Shown here in pieces: positions 25,158 through 34,181 of a stretch of 64,000 bases of DNA (position 1 is the first letter of the stretch; each line of letters opens with the position of its first letter). The notes beneath the pieces are model-generated. The model was not told where the DNA came from and did no database searches. It saw only the letters and a program-made list of their open reading frames with translations. The DNA is taken from contig CAYYQW010000005.1 in the NCBI GenBank assembly GCA_964472505.1, positions 1 to 64,000 of the forward strand, in the 5' to 3' direction. The position numbers were made by a program, and so were the translations under genes. Origin of the DNA: JAYEIA01 sp964472505 (GTDB lineage Bacteria; Bacteroidota; Bacteroidia; Bacteroidales; JAADGE01).

Positions 25158-26947
25158 CATCACGCACCGCCCTTGTGGCGGGTGTTATAGCCGTATTTAC
25201 GGCTGTGTTGTTGCTTTTGAATTTCATGCAATTAAAAATTAATCCGCCTTTGGACAGCCAATCGCAGGAAGTTTTACTTGAAGTGCTCAAGGAGCAGCCT
25301 AATAATGAAGCTTTGCGCGAAGAAATTCGAGCCATCGACCTTATGGCACGTAAAGCCTTTTTCACCAAAGAGTGGCAAATACGCACCGGCAGTTATATCC
25401 TGTTGATTTTTTCGCTCATTACACTAATTGCTTTACGGGTTTATTTTTCTGAAAAGGAAACTAAAAATGAGCCGACCGACAAACCCGCAGATATCTTCAC
25501 CGAACGACTGATTGCTCGAAAATGGGTGATGGTGTCGGCAGCTTTAATTCTGGTACTTGCTTTAACTACGGCTTTTATTTCACAATCCGATTATCAAATA
25601 TCGGCGGACAAAACTGCTGAAAATAAGGATGAATCACAACCACTTCAAAGCGTTCAAAAGCAGCCTGAAAATACTTCGGAACTACCGGATACAACGAATA
25701 TGACAGCAGAAGCCGATACACTTGCCGGCGACACAATAACCGCCGAAGAAGATGAAACACAGCCGGATGAAGAAAAACCGGAAACTTACCCGGCGCTTTC
25801 CACCGTAAAATCACAGCATAACGCTTTTCGCGGAGCATTAAGTCAGGGCATTGTGTATGTGAAAGATATACCGACCCAATGGAATGTTGAAAACGGAACA
25901 AATATTCTCTGGAAAAAGCCTGTGCCGCATGCCGGTTATAATTCGCCCATTATTTGGGGCGGCCGATTGTTTATTGCCGGCGGAAATGCAAACAGCCGGG
26001 CTGTGTATTGTTACAACAGAAACAACGGCATCTTAATCTGGAAAGGCGAAGCAGATAACATTCCCGGCTCACCCGCCAAACCGCCCAAAACCACCGACGA
26101 CACCGGATTGGCCGCACCCACCATGACCACCGACGGCAACCGTGTGTATGCCATTTTCGGCACGGGCGATATCATAGCTTTTGATTTGGACGGCAATCGT
26201 GAGTGGGCAAGAAATTTGGGCGTTCCCGATAACCATTACGGGCATTCGTCTTCTTTGCTTACATGGCAGGGAAAACTCTATGTGCAATATGATACAAACA
26301 AGTCCGGAAAATTATTGATTTTAGATGTAAAAACCGGAAATACCCTAAAAGAAATCCGGCGCGATGAAAAAATCTCTTGGTCATCGCCCATTTTGGCTAA
26401 TGTAGGCGGTAAATATCAAGTAATTTTGGCATCAAACCCCAATGTAGTGGGTTACGATGCTGAAACCGGACAAGAGCTTTGGAGCGTGAATTGCCTGATG
26501 GGCGAAGTTGGCCCCTCGACGGCTTATTATGACGGTTTAGTTTATGCCGTAAATGAATATGCCAAATTGGTAGCCATAGACCCGAAAAACGGCAGCATAA
26601 AATGGGAAACTATGGATTATATGTCTGAAGTTTCAGCACCTGTAGCTGCCAACGGATTGTTGTTTGTGCCCACATCCTACGGCGTATTGGCTTGTTACGA
26701 TGCCAAAACCGGGGAATTGGTTTGGGAAGCCGATTTTGATGACGGATTTTATTCGTCTCCCATGGCAGTCGGCGATAATATTTACATATTCGATTTGGGC
26801 GGAAACGGCCACGTTATTGAAGCTTCGAGAACCTATAATAAAATCGCTACATCACCTTTGGGCGAAAAAGTGTTCGCCACGCCGGCTTTCGCCAAAGGCA
26901 AAATGTATGTGCGCGGCAGCAAAAATATGTATTGTATTGGAAAGTAA
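25130..26947 (+). CDS. Three-helix membrane protein with PQQ-like beta-propeller
   Basis: The ATG at 25130 gives 605 residues. Three N-terminal membrane helices are visible (ALVAGVIAVFTAVLLLLNF, YILLIFSLITLIALRVYF and VMVSAALILVLALTTAFI). A long acidic/Thr/Pro-rich linker (about residues 165-225) follows, then an eight-bladed PQQ-like propeller: VYCYNRNNGILIWK, IIAFDLDGNREWARN, LLILDVKTGNTLKEI, VVGYDAETGQELWS, LVAIDPKNGSIKWE and LACYDAKTGELVWE. It is the last gene of the coupled set. The linker would let the propeller reach well into the periplasm. Confidence 0.82.
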   Translation: MDKEIKIKLASRTALVAGVIAVFTAVLLLLNFMQLKINPPLDSQSQEVLLEVLKEQPNNEALREEIRAIDLMARKAFFTKEWQIRTGSYILLIFSLITLIALRVYFSEKETKNEPTDKPADIFTERLIARKWVMVSAALILVLALTTAFISQSDYQISADKTAENKDESQPLQSVQKQPENTSELPDTTNMTAEADTLAGDTITAEEDETQPDEEKPETYPALSTVKSQHNAFRGALSQGIVYVKDIPTQWNVENGTNILWKKPVPHAGYNSPIIWGGRLFIAGGNANSRAVYCYNRNNGILIWKGEADNIPGSPAKPPKTTDDTGLAAPTMTTDGNRVYAIFGTGDIIAFDLDGNREWARNLGVPDNHYGHSSSLLTWQGKLYVQYDTNKSGKLLILDVKTGNTLKEIRRDEKISWSSPILANVGGKYQVILASNPNVVGYDAETGQELWSVNCLMGEVGPSTAYYDGLVYAVNEYAKLVAIDPKNGSIKWETMDYMSEVSAPVAANGLLFVPTSYGVLACYDAKTGELVWEADFDDGFYSSPMAVGDNIYIFDLGGNGHVIEASRTYNKIATSPLGEKVFATPAFAKGKMYVRGSKNMYCIGK

Positions 26948-27140
26948 GATTATGAATATGTGATGTTAGTCTGAAATTTGTTTTTTGATTAAGGCGTTAA
27001 GCCTCTTTTCATAGCGGATTCATGCACAGAACTTGAGAAACGGAATATGGCACAGACAGAAATAAAAGAGTGAATTATTTTGAGTGAAATTCAAATATAT
27101 TAACTAAATTTACGGCTAATGTTCTTAATATCCGTATAAA

Positions 27141-27731
27141 ATGACAAAGCGAAAAGAAATTATAAAAATATTTAGGTCAAAAGGCGGTATTGTTAAATTA
27201 AAAGATATTACAGATCGGGGAATTAATAAATACCATCTTTTGAAACTCATGGACAGCAATGAAGTAGAAAAAATGCGACACGGTATTTATAAACTTGTTG
27301 AATACCAAACGAATGGGTTGGTTGAGATAAAGAAAATTATCCCCAACGGGATTATATGTCTTTATTCGGCTTGGAATTTCCATGAACTAACAACATACAT
27401 ACCGCATGAATACCACGTGGCAATCGAAAAAAAATCAAAAGTAATGCTGCCTGAATACCCACCCGTAAAACTTTATTACCGGGATAGTTCTATTTTCAGA
27501 ACAGGGGTAAACCGGGAACTTATAGACGGAGTAAAGGTGGAAATCTATAATGTTGAAAAATCAGTTTGTGATGCCGTAAAATTCAGAAACAAAGTTGGAA
27601 AAGATATCCTTAATGAAATTCTTACTAATTATTTGAAACGACCGGACAGAAATGTGGATAGTTTGATTAAATACGCAAATCGGTTAAGGGTAAAGTCTAT
27701 TTTAATGAATTATTTGGATGTTTTAATATGA
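27141..27731 (+). CDS. AbiEi-type antitoxin, second AbiE system
   Basis: The 196-residue protein starts with a winged-helix domain (KDITDRGINKYHLLKLMDS, RHGIYKLVEY). It continues with the AbiEi antitoxin core: LYSAWNFHELTTYIPHEYH, a RTGVNRELIDG strand and the YNVEKSVCDAVKFRNKVGK motif. It differs from the protein at 2423-3187 in length and sequence, so this is an independent acquisition. Its stop overlaps the toxin start by 4 bases (ATGA). A TAAATTTA sequence at 27105-27112 may be a weak -7 box. Confidence 0.87.
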   Translation: MTKRKEIIKIFRSKGGIVKLKDITDRGINKYHLLKLMDSNEVEKMRHGIYKLVEYQTNGLVEIKKIIPNGIICLYSAWNFHELTTYIPHEYHVAIEKKSKVMLPEYPPVKLYYRDSSIFRTGVNRELIDGVKVEIYNVEKSVCDAVKFRNKVGKDILNEILTNYLKRPDRNVDSLIKYANRLRVKSILMNYLDVLI

Positions 27732-28586
27732 AGAATCCGGGGAAATCCATACGGGCTAAACTTTTGAATATTTCAAAGCTTGAAAATGTGAGTTTTCAAT
27801 TAATTGTAATTCGCTATTTTCAAGAACGTTTGCTTTACAGATTATCCCAATCGGCCTATAAGGATTTGTTATTTTTGAAAGGTGGTCTTTTATTATATTA
27901 TTTTGAAGAACATAAAAGCCGCCCGACAATGGATATTGATTTTCTTGCGGCTAACACAAAAAATGAAACGGAAAATCTGAAAACTGTTTTTTCGGAAATT
28001 TGCCGTATTGATTATGTAAACGATGGTGTAACTTTTGATTATCGGAAGATTGAAGCATTTGAAATTATAAAACAGGGTAATTATAAGGGTATAAGACTAA
28101 AAGTCCCGGGACAATTAGACACGATAACACAAATAATTCAGATTGATATTGGTTTTGGTGATAAAATTTATCCAAAACCGACTTTATTGAAATTTCCCGT
28201 GATTTTAGAGATGGAACAACCTGTAGTCAATGCTTATTCGATTTATTCTGCCATAGCTGAAAAATTTGAAGCAATGATACAACTATCCGAAGTGAACAGC
28301 AGAATGAAAGATTTTTATGATATTTATATTTTGTTGAATAATAATGCGATAGATAAATGGAACCTTGAACGTGCTGTGAACCTGACCTTTGAAACAAGGA
28401 ATACAATTATGCCAAAAAAAACATAGTTTGTTTGGAGAAAACTTTCACAAAGATGAAAACCGGATAAGACAATGGGCTGCATTTCAGCAAAAAATAAAAT
28501 TAACTACCGGCATTGACTTCGAAACCGTTATGAAAACAATAAAAGCAGAGTTGGAACCAATATACAGGCGGATGGCTTTCAGATAA
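27728..28586 (+). pseudogene. AbiEii-type toxin with a frameshift in an A8 tract
   Basis: The first frame (27728-28426) carries the nucleotidyltransferase core: FLKGGLLLYYF, TMDIDFLA, IIQIDIGFGD, and the IAEKFEAMI and RMKDFYDIYIL motifs. It stops after TIMPKKT. The rest of the family's C-terminus continues in another frame to 28586 (HSLFGENFHKDENRIRQW ... LEPIYRRMAF). At the junction near 28413-28420 are eight consecutive A; seven would join the frames exactly as PKKHSLFG. So one extra A truncates the last 50 or so residues. It could be inactivation, phase variation, transcriptional slippage or a sequencing error. The catalytic motifs precede the break. Confidence 0.85.
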
Positions 28587-28613
28587 TAAAATCCCGACAA
28601 GAGACAAAAATAA

Positions 28614-30950
28614 ATGCAAATCAATAAACAAGACATAGAAAGCATCGTAGGGCAGACCGGCAATCGGAAAAGCGATTTGATTGCGGTATTGCAGCAAGTG
28701 CAGGAAAAATATAAGTACCTTCCGAAAGAAGCTTTGGAGATGCTGCCCGAATATATCGAAAGTACGCCGGCCGATATTAGCGGTGTGGTCAGTTTTTACG
28801 CTCAATTCAGAACCGAGCCGGTAGGCAAAAATATGATTAAAGTCTGCGATGGAACGGCTTGCCACGTAAAAGGTTCAGAGTTGGTATATAAAGCGTTTCG
28901 CCGCCATTTCGACTTGCCCGAAGGCTCTCATACCGATGCCGAAAATAAATACACCATTGAAAAAGTGGGTTGCGTAGGCTGCTGTACTTTGGCGCCGGTA
29001 GTGCAAATCAATAACACAACCTACGGGCATATTACTCCCGACCAAGTTGAGCGTGTAATTCAGGATTTTGAAACACAAAAAGATAAAAGCAAAACACTGT
29101 TTAAAGACAGCTCCGGAAAAGAAATTGAGGGCGAAATTCGTATCGGGCTGGGTTCCTGCTGCGTAGCCGGCGGAAGCATGGATATCAAAGATGAAATTGA
29201 GCAAACAGTTGCCCAAAATGCCATTAATGTGAATATCAAATCGGTGGGTTGTGTCGGAATGTGTCATCAAATCCCTTTGGTAGAAGTTCTGCCCGAGAAC
29301 GGAAAAGCCAAGCTTTATGCCAAAGTGCAGCCCGATGATATTCAGGATATTTTGAACAGACATTTCCGCTCGGGAAATTTTTTCCGAAGATTGCAAAATC
29401 GGCTTTTCGGTACCCTTGAAGCAGCGCAAAACGACCACTCCTGGGAAGGCGTTCACCGTTTTGAGCTGAATGTACGAGAAAAACAAGTGGAATCATTTTT
29501 GGGAAAACAAATACCTATAGCAACCGAAAACCGTGGGGTTCTAAATCCTTTGGATTTGGAAGAATACATTCGCTTGGGCGGATTTGAAGGTTTTAAAAAG
29601 GCTTTAAAATTACAGCCTTCCGAAATAATCGAAACAGTAAAAAAGAGCGGTATGCGCGGCCGAGGCGGTGCCGGTTTTCCTACTTATAAAAAATGGGAAA
29701 TTGTCCGCAATCACAGCAGCAAAGAGAAATACCTGATATGCAACGGCGATGAGGGCGACCCCGGTGCTTTTATGGACCGCATGATTTTGGAATCCTATCC
29801 GTATCGGGTCATCGAAGGCATGCTCATTGCTGCTTATGCTGCCGGTGCTTCGAAAGCTTATTTTTATATCCGAGCCGAATATCCTTTGGCGATAAGTCGT
29901 ATAAAATCGGCCATTGATGAGTGCCGAAAAGTCGGTCGGTTGGGAGAGAATATTCCGGGCAGCGGTTTTAGTTTGGATGCCGAAGTGGTGCAGGGAGCCG
30001 GAGCCTTTGTTTGCGGCGAAGAAACAGCCATGATTAATGCCATTCAGGGCGGTCGGGGAAATCCCGTGTTTCGTCCGCCCTATCCGGCAGAGAAAGGCTT
30101 GTTTGGAAAACCCACATTGATAAATAATACCGAAACCTTAGCGCAGATTTCGTTTATTTTAGATAAAGGCGCCGAACGTTTTTCGGCCATAGGAACCAAG
30201 GACAGTCCGGGAACCAAAGTTTTTGCTCTGGCCGGGAAAATTAAAAACGGCGGGCTCATTGAAGTTCCGCTCGGTATCAGTATTCGGGAAATTGTGGAAG
30301 ACATTGGGGGCGGAATAGCCGGCGGTAAGCAATTCAAAGCCGTGCAAACCGGCGGGCCTTCCGGCGGATGCATTCCCGAGCGTCTGGCCGATACGCCCGT
30401 AGATTTTGAGTCGCTCTCCGAAATCGATTCCATGATGGGTTCCGGAGGTTTGGTGGTTTTGGATGAGGATGATTGTATGGTTGAAATGGCACGCTATTTC
30501 TTATCTTTCACACAAGAAGAATCCTGCGGAAAATGTACTTTTTGCAGAGTAGGGACTAAGCGCATGTTAGATATATTGGACCGATTATGCACGGGAAAAG
30601 CTCGAAAAAATGATATCGATGAATTGGAACAACTCTGTGAGCAGGTACCCAAGGGAAGCCTTTGCGGCTTGGGGAAAACCGCTCCCAACCCCGTTATCAC
30701 TACGCTAAAATATTTCAGAGAAGAATACGAAGCGCATGCCCAAGGCTACTGCCCGTCGGGTAAATGTTCGGCCATAATTACATATTCGGTAAACGATAAT
30801 TGCATCGGCTGCACCATCTGTGCGCAAAAATGCCCGGTAGATGCCATTGCTTTTACCCCTTATGAAAAACATTTTATTGATACGGAATTATGTATCGAAT
30901 GCGATAATTGTTATCAGGTGTGCCCGGAAGATGCCATAACTGTTGAATGA
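28614..30950 (+). CDS. NuoE-NuoF fusion flavoprotein (HydB/StnB-like)
   Basis: The 778-residue soluble protein joins modules normally on two chains. Residues 1-155 are NuoE-like with a 2Fe-2S site (CDGTACHVKG, VGCVGCCTLAP). Residues about 170-250 are a second thioredoxin-like 2Fe-2S domain (GLGSCCVAGG, VGCVGMCHQIP). NuoF follows: the FMN/NADH site GMRGRGGAGFP and CNGDEGDPGAFMDR, then AGAFVCGEETA and the 4Fe-4S site EESCGKCTFCRVGTK. The C-terminus adds two ferredoxin clusters (CIGCTICAQKCP, CIECDNCYQVCP). This layout is that of HydB/StnB diaphorase subunits of electron-bifurcating enzymes. No hydrogenase gene is nearby; the likely partner is 31539-33092. Confidence 0.9.
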   Translation: MQINKQDIESIVGQTGNRKSDLIAVLQQVQEKYKYLPKEALEMLPEYIESTPADISGVVSFYAQFRTEPVGKNMIKVCDGTACHVKGSELVYKAFRRHFDLPEGSHTDAENKYTIEKVGCVGCCTLAPVVQINNTTYGHITPDQVERVIQDFETQKDKSKTLFKDSSGKEIEGEIRIGLGSCCVAGGSMDIKDEIEQTVAQNAINVNIKSVGCVGMCHQIPLVEVLPENGKAKLYAKVQPDDIQDILNRHFRSGNFFRRLQNRLFGTLEAAQNDHSWEGVHRFELNVREKQVESFLGKQIPIATENRGVLNPLDLEEYIRLGGFEGFKKALKLQPSEIIETVKKSGMRGRGGAGFPTYKKWEIVRNHSSKEKYLICNGDEGDPGAFMDRMILESYPYRVIEGMLIAAYAAGASKAYFYIRAEYPLAISRIKSAIDECRKVGRLGENIPGSGFSLDAEVVQGAGAFVCGEETAMINAIQGGRGNPVFRPPYPAEKGLFGKPTLINNTETLAQISFILDKGAERFSAIGTKDSPGTKVFALAGKIKNGGLIEVPLGISIREIVEDIGGGIAGGKQFKAVQTGGPSGGCIPERLADTPVDFESLSEIDSMMGSGGLVVLDEDDCMVEMARYFLSFTQEESCGKCTFCRVGTKRMLDILDRLCTGKARKNDIDELEQLCEQVPKGSLCGLGKTAPNPVITTLKYFREEYEAHAQGYCPSGKCSAIITYSVNDNCIGCTICAQKCPVDAIAFTPYEKHFIDTELCIECDNCYQVCPEDAITVE

Positions 30951-30978
30951 AACCCGATTGGTATTTGGTAAAAAGTGC

Positions 30979-31465
30979 TTAACCACAGAGTATCACAGAG
31001 GAATATCACAGAGTAACGCAGAGTTTTTAATCAAATAAATATCAATGAATTATAATCAAATAACATCAAAAATTTTAGAATGTGCTTTTGCCGTGCATAC
31101 TGCATTGGGGCCGGGTTTATTGGAAAGTGCTTATCAGGAATGTTTATATTATGAACTGCAACAGAAAGATTTGCGGGTGTCCAAGGAGCAAGCACTTCCT
31201 TTAGTATATAAAGAAGTCAAACTCAATGCCGGGTATAGAATTGATTTGTGGGTAGAAAATGCTGTTGTTGTAGAAATTAAAGCTTTAGAACATATAACCG
31301 ATGTGCATATTGCTCAAACGCTTACTTATATGAAATTATCAAAGTCTAAAATCGGCTTATTGCTCAATTTTAATGTAAAATCGCTTAAAGACGGCATCAA
31401 AAGACTCATTATTTGAAGAAACTCCGTGCTACTCTGTGCCAAACTCGGTGATACTCTGTGGTTAA
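30979..31465. repeat. Inverted repeats bounding the GxxExxY cassette
   Basis: A 22-base sequence beginning TTAACCACAGAGTATCACAG (30979-31000) recurs in inverted form at 31444-31465 with one mismatch. The outside and inside carry further CACAGAG-like copies. The 487-bp unit contains only the GxxExxY gene and splits the two redox genes, so it looks like an inserted cassette. Confidence 0.7.
31045..31416 (+). CDS. GxxExxY family protein (PDDEXK-like)
   Basis: The 123-residue protein has the name-giving motif LGPGLLESAYQECL and a nuclease-like core: YRIDLWVENAVVVEIKALE (D, then E-x-K), followed by HIAQTLTYMKLSK. These fit the PDDEXK fold. Families of this type are common in Bacteroidota and cyanobacteria and are repeatedly found flanked by CACAGAG-type repeats, as here; their role is not established. 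It separates the NuoEF-like gene from its probable partner without damaging either. Confidence 0.87.
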   Translation: MNYNQITSKILECAFAVHTALGPGLLESAYQECLYYELQQKDLRVSKEQALPLVYKEVKLNAGYRIDLWVENAVVVEIKALEHITDVHIAQTLTYMKLSKSKIGLLLNFNVKSLKDGIKRLII

Positions 31466-31538
31466 AAAAAATGAATGATTTGCCATATTAGACTCAGAGC
31501 TATAATACTTTTAATATTTCAAAAGATAACACCTGTAA

Positions 31539-33092
31539 ATGATAACACTTACCATAAATAATAAAAAAGTACAAGTTGAAGAAGGAACAAGCGTTCTTGA
31601 TGCCGCAACAAAAGCCGGCATTAAAATCCCGGCGATGTGCATGGCCGACGGTTTGGAGCATTTTAATTCCTGCATGATTTGTTTGGTGAAAACCGAAACC
31701 GACGGAAAACTGCTGCCTTCCTGTTCGCTTAGCGCGGAAGAAGGTATGAATATCATTACCGAAGACGATGAAATACACGAATCCCGAAAGACTGCTCTTG
31801 AACTGCTTTTGTCTGAGCACGTGGGCGATTGCGAGGCGCCTTGTACCATTGCCTGCACGGCCAATATGAACATTCCGAAAATGAATCGCTTGTTGGAAGC
31901 CGGCCTGTTTGATGAAGCCCTGCAAACCGTTCGAAAAGATATTGCCTTGCCGGAAGTCTTGGGTTGGATTTGCCCCGCACCCTGCGAGAATGTATGCAAG
32001 CGCAAAGATATTGACGAAGCCGTATCCATTTGTATGCTGAAACGCTACGCCGGAAAACACGGTAAAGAAATTCCCGTGAAAACGCCCCTTGCCGGGAAAA
32101 AGAAAGTCGCCCTAATCGGTGGCGGACCGGGCGGACTGTCAGCCGCTTTTTACTTGCGAAAAGCCGGCATAGAATCGGTTATTTATGATGCCGGTGAAAA
32201 AGCCGGCGGAAACCTGCGTTATGCCATAGATGACGAAAAACTACCCAAAGATGTGTTAGACCGTGAAATACAATTCATTGAAGACTCCGGTGTGCAGTTT
32301 GTCTTAAACACAAAAACAGATAAAACCGGTTTTCAAAAATTAAGAGATGATTACGATGCCGTAATAGTTGCAACCGGCGACATGCCCGAAGAACTCAAAA
32401 ACTGGGGGCTTGAGTACGGCAAAAACGGTTTACTGTTTGGCAAAAATTCCTTTGAAACCAACTTGCCCGGCGTATTTGCTGCCGGAAATGTTACCCGCTC
32501 GTTTCGAATGGCTGTTCGTGCTTTGGGGCAGGGTAAGGAGGCGGCTTATTCGGCGCTTGAATATCTCGAAAAAGGCAAGACCAAGGGCATAAACAGGCGC
32601 TTCAATTCGAAAGTCGGACGATTAATTGCCGATGATTTTGCGGAATACCTGAAAGAGTCCGAAGATATGCCGCGCCATAAGCCAAAAGGCGGACGCAATG
32701 AGGGTTTTTCCATTCGCGAAACGGTGAACGAAGCCGCCCGCTGTCTGCGTTGCGATTGCCGCGAAGCCGAAAACTGCAAATTGCGCGACTATTCCGATGC
32801 CTACAATGCCAAGCAACGCCGATTCAAAGCGAATGAAGCCCGACCGCCCGTACGAAAATTTATGCAACACGAAAGCATTATATATGAACCCGAAAAGTGT
32901 ATAAAATGCGGTATTTGCGCAAGGCTGACCGAAAAACACCGCGAAAAATTCGGATTCACTTTTATCGGCAGAGGTTTTGATGTGGAAGTGGCCGTTCCTT
33001 TTGGTAAGGAAATGAGCGAAGCCCTGCAAAAAACCGCTTTATTAGTAGCCGAAAATTGCCCTACCGGGGCTTTGGCTAAGAAAGACAATTGA
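31539..33092 (+). CDS. 2Fe-2S/FAD oxidoreductase subunit (StnC-like, NADPH domain absent)
   Basis: The 517-residue protein opens with a NuoG-like 2Fe-2S domain (Cys 34, 45, 48, 62) and a His-Cys 4Fe-4S site (HVGDCEAPCTIAC, residues 94-106). A GltD-type ferredoxin domain follows (CPAPCENVC, residues 145-153). The FAD domain starts at VALIGGGPGGLSAAF (190-204) and closes at LPGVFAAGNVTRSFRMA (309-325). In GltD/NfnB an NADPH-binding Rossmann domain with its own GxGxxA lies between these; here VIVATG (275-280) passes almost directly to the closing strand, so about 110 residues are missing. A C-terminal ferredoxin-like CIKCGICARL ends the protein. It probably works with the NuoEF fusion. Confidence 0.85.
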   Translation: MITLTINNKKVQVEEGTSVLDAATKAGIKIPAMCMADGLEHFNSCMICLVKTETDGKLLPSCSLSAEEGMNIITEDDEIHESRKTALELLLSEHVGDCEAPCTIACTANMNIPKMNRLLEAGLFDEALQTVRKDIALPEVLGWICPAPCENVCKRKDIDEAVSICMLKRYAGKHGKEIPVKTPLAGKKKVALIGGGPGGLSAAFYLRKAGIESVIYDAGEKAGGNLRYAIDDEKLPKDVLDREIQFIEDSGVQFVLNTKTDKTGFQKLRDDYDAVIVATGDMPEELKNWGLEYGKNGLLFGKNSFETNLPGVFAAGNVTRSFRMAVRALGQGKEAAYSALEYLEKGKTKGINRRFNSKVGRLIADDFAEYLKESEDMPRHKPKGGRNEGFSIRETVNEAARCLRCDCREAENCKLRDYSDAYNAKQRRFKANEARPPVRKFMQHESIIYEPEKCIKCGICARLTEKHREKFGFTFIGRGFDVEVAVPFGKEMSEALQKTALLVAENCPTGALAKKDN

Positions 33093-33235
33093 GTGAACAA
33101 TCTCAGACTTTTATAAACACTAAGCCGGATATATATTACATTCTCACACAAACAAAGAACTTTTGTGTCTGCACCGGGCAGACGGTTTGTTCGGTAAATA
33201 TATTTGTTTTTTTGGAAAAGTAAAATCCTTCCCGG

Positions 33236-33415
33236 AAATCTGCCGGATTTCTCTCTGCAATATCCTTGGAATAGTTATGCTTTGCAGTTGTTTTTTTTTT
33301 ATATCCGTCAGATTTATTGATTCAAACTTCCCGGAAATCTGCCGGATTTCTCTTTGCAATATACTTGGAATAGTTATATTTTTCAGTTATTTGTTTTCTT
33401 AAATCCGGCAGATTT
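33236..33415. repeat. Two REP units downstream of the RAYT gene
   Basis: Two about 80-base units (33236-33315, 33335-33415) each begin AAATCTGCCGGATTTCTCT and end with the inverted core (A)TCCG(G/T)CAGATTT. Both share the middle segment TGCAATAT(C/A)CTTGGAATAG. The apparent open frames across them are artefacts of the repeat. Confidence 0.8.
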
Positions 33416-33420
33416 AGCTG

Positions 33421-34143
33421 CTAATCAATAATAATATCTTTCAAGTTATCTAAGTTTTGTTCTTTTTGATGAACAAAATGATAATTTCCCAAATCTCCGA
33501 ATTTGTCTAAAATATATTTTTTGGGAAGATTACTTTCTTTAGGCTCCATAATCATAAGATACGAACTCCAAGAATAATTCATGAAATCTTCACGGAGATT
33601 ATGATGCAACGGATTTCGATGAATATAACACATACATTCTCTGTAGTATTTATCAGAATCAACTAATTTCCGTTTAAATGGTTTCTCAAACAAACTGCCT
33701 CTTCGGTTTTCTTGTTTATTGATTGATTTTGACCATGAAATAAAAAATTCCCCGAATTGCTTGCTTAATGCAATGCTTAAATCGTTTACGGAATCTGCCG
33801 GATTTCTCTCTGTAATATCCTCGGAACAGATATGCTTTGCAGACAGCCGATTTCTTGAATCCGGCAGATTTTTCACGTATTTACACAACTTTTGATGTTT
33901 GATTTTATTATTGATTGCATTCAGAATCTCGTTTTCGGATTTTATTTCAACCAATACATGAAAATGATTTGGCAATAAACAAAAAGCATGCGTTTTTACA
34001 AAATCAGCGAAATAATCATCATATTTTTTTAAGAAAAAAGCATAATTTCTTGTTTGGCAAAAAATATTATCACCATTATTGCCCCGGTTATAGATATGAT
34101 AAAATTTGTCGGGTTCTAAGGAAACGGTATATTTATTTTGCAT
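33421..34143 (-). mobile_element. REP-associated tyrosine transposase (RAYT)
   Basis: From the ATG at 34143 (MQNKYTVSLEPDKFYHI) the product is 240 residues. Frames extending further upstream are read out of a REP unit. The HUH motif is LLPNHFHVLVEI and the catalytic Tyr lies in RECMCYIHRNPLHH, with RRGSLFEKPFKRK between, all typical of RAYTs. Such proteins bind and mobilise REP hairpins. Three units lie outside (33236-33415 and 34182-34262) and one lies inside the gene (33792-33870), apparently in frame, adding a linker starting near LPDSRNRLSAKHIC. Whether the protein remains active is unknown. Confidence 0.9.
33792..33870. repeat. REP unit inserted within the RAYT coding sequence
   Basis: AATCTGCCGGATTTCTCTCT starts the unit and AATCCGGCAGATT ends it, with the shared TAATATCC-CGGAACAG-TATGCTTTGCAG interior. 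Orientation matches the three intergenic units. The reading frame of the transposase is open through it on the minus strand. Confidence 0.8.
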
Positions 34144-34181
34144 TGTTTTTTCAACATATATAAAAATTATTTGTTTCCGGG

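Noticed and set aside
19180..26947. PQQ-dependent alcohol or sugar dehydrogenases
   Set aside because: The blades are PQQ-like, but I could not see the conserved cofactor and catalytic residues, and no haem domain or PQQ synthesis gene is present.
33144..33402. Open frames on both strands with repeated IRQISGK- or FPEICRIS-like peptides
   Set aside because: They are read-throughs of the REP units; the peptide repeats simply mirror the DNA repeat.
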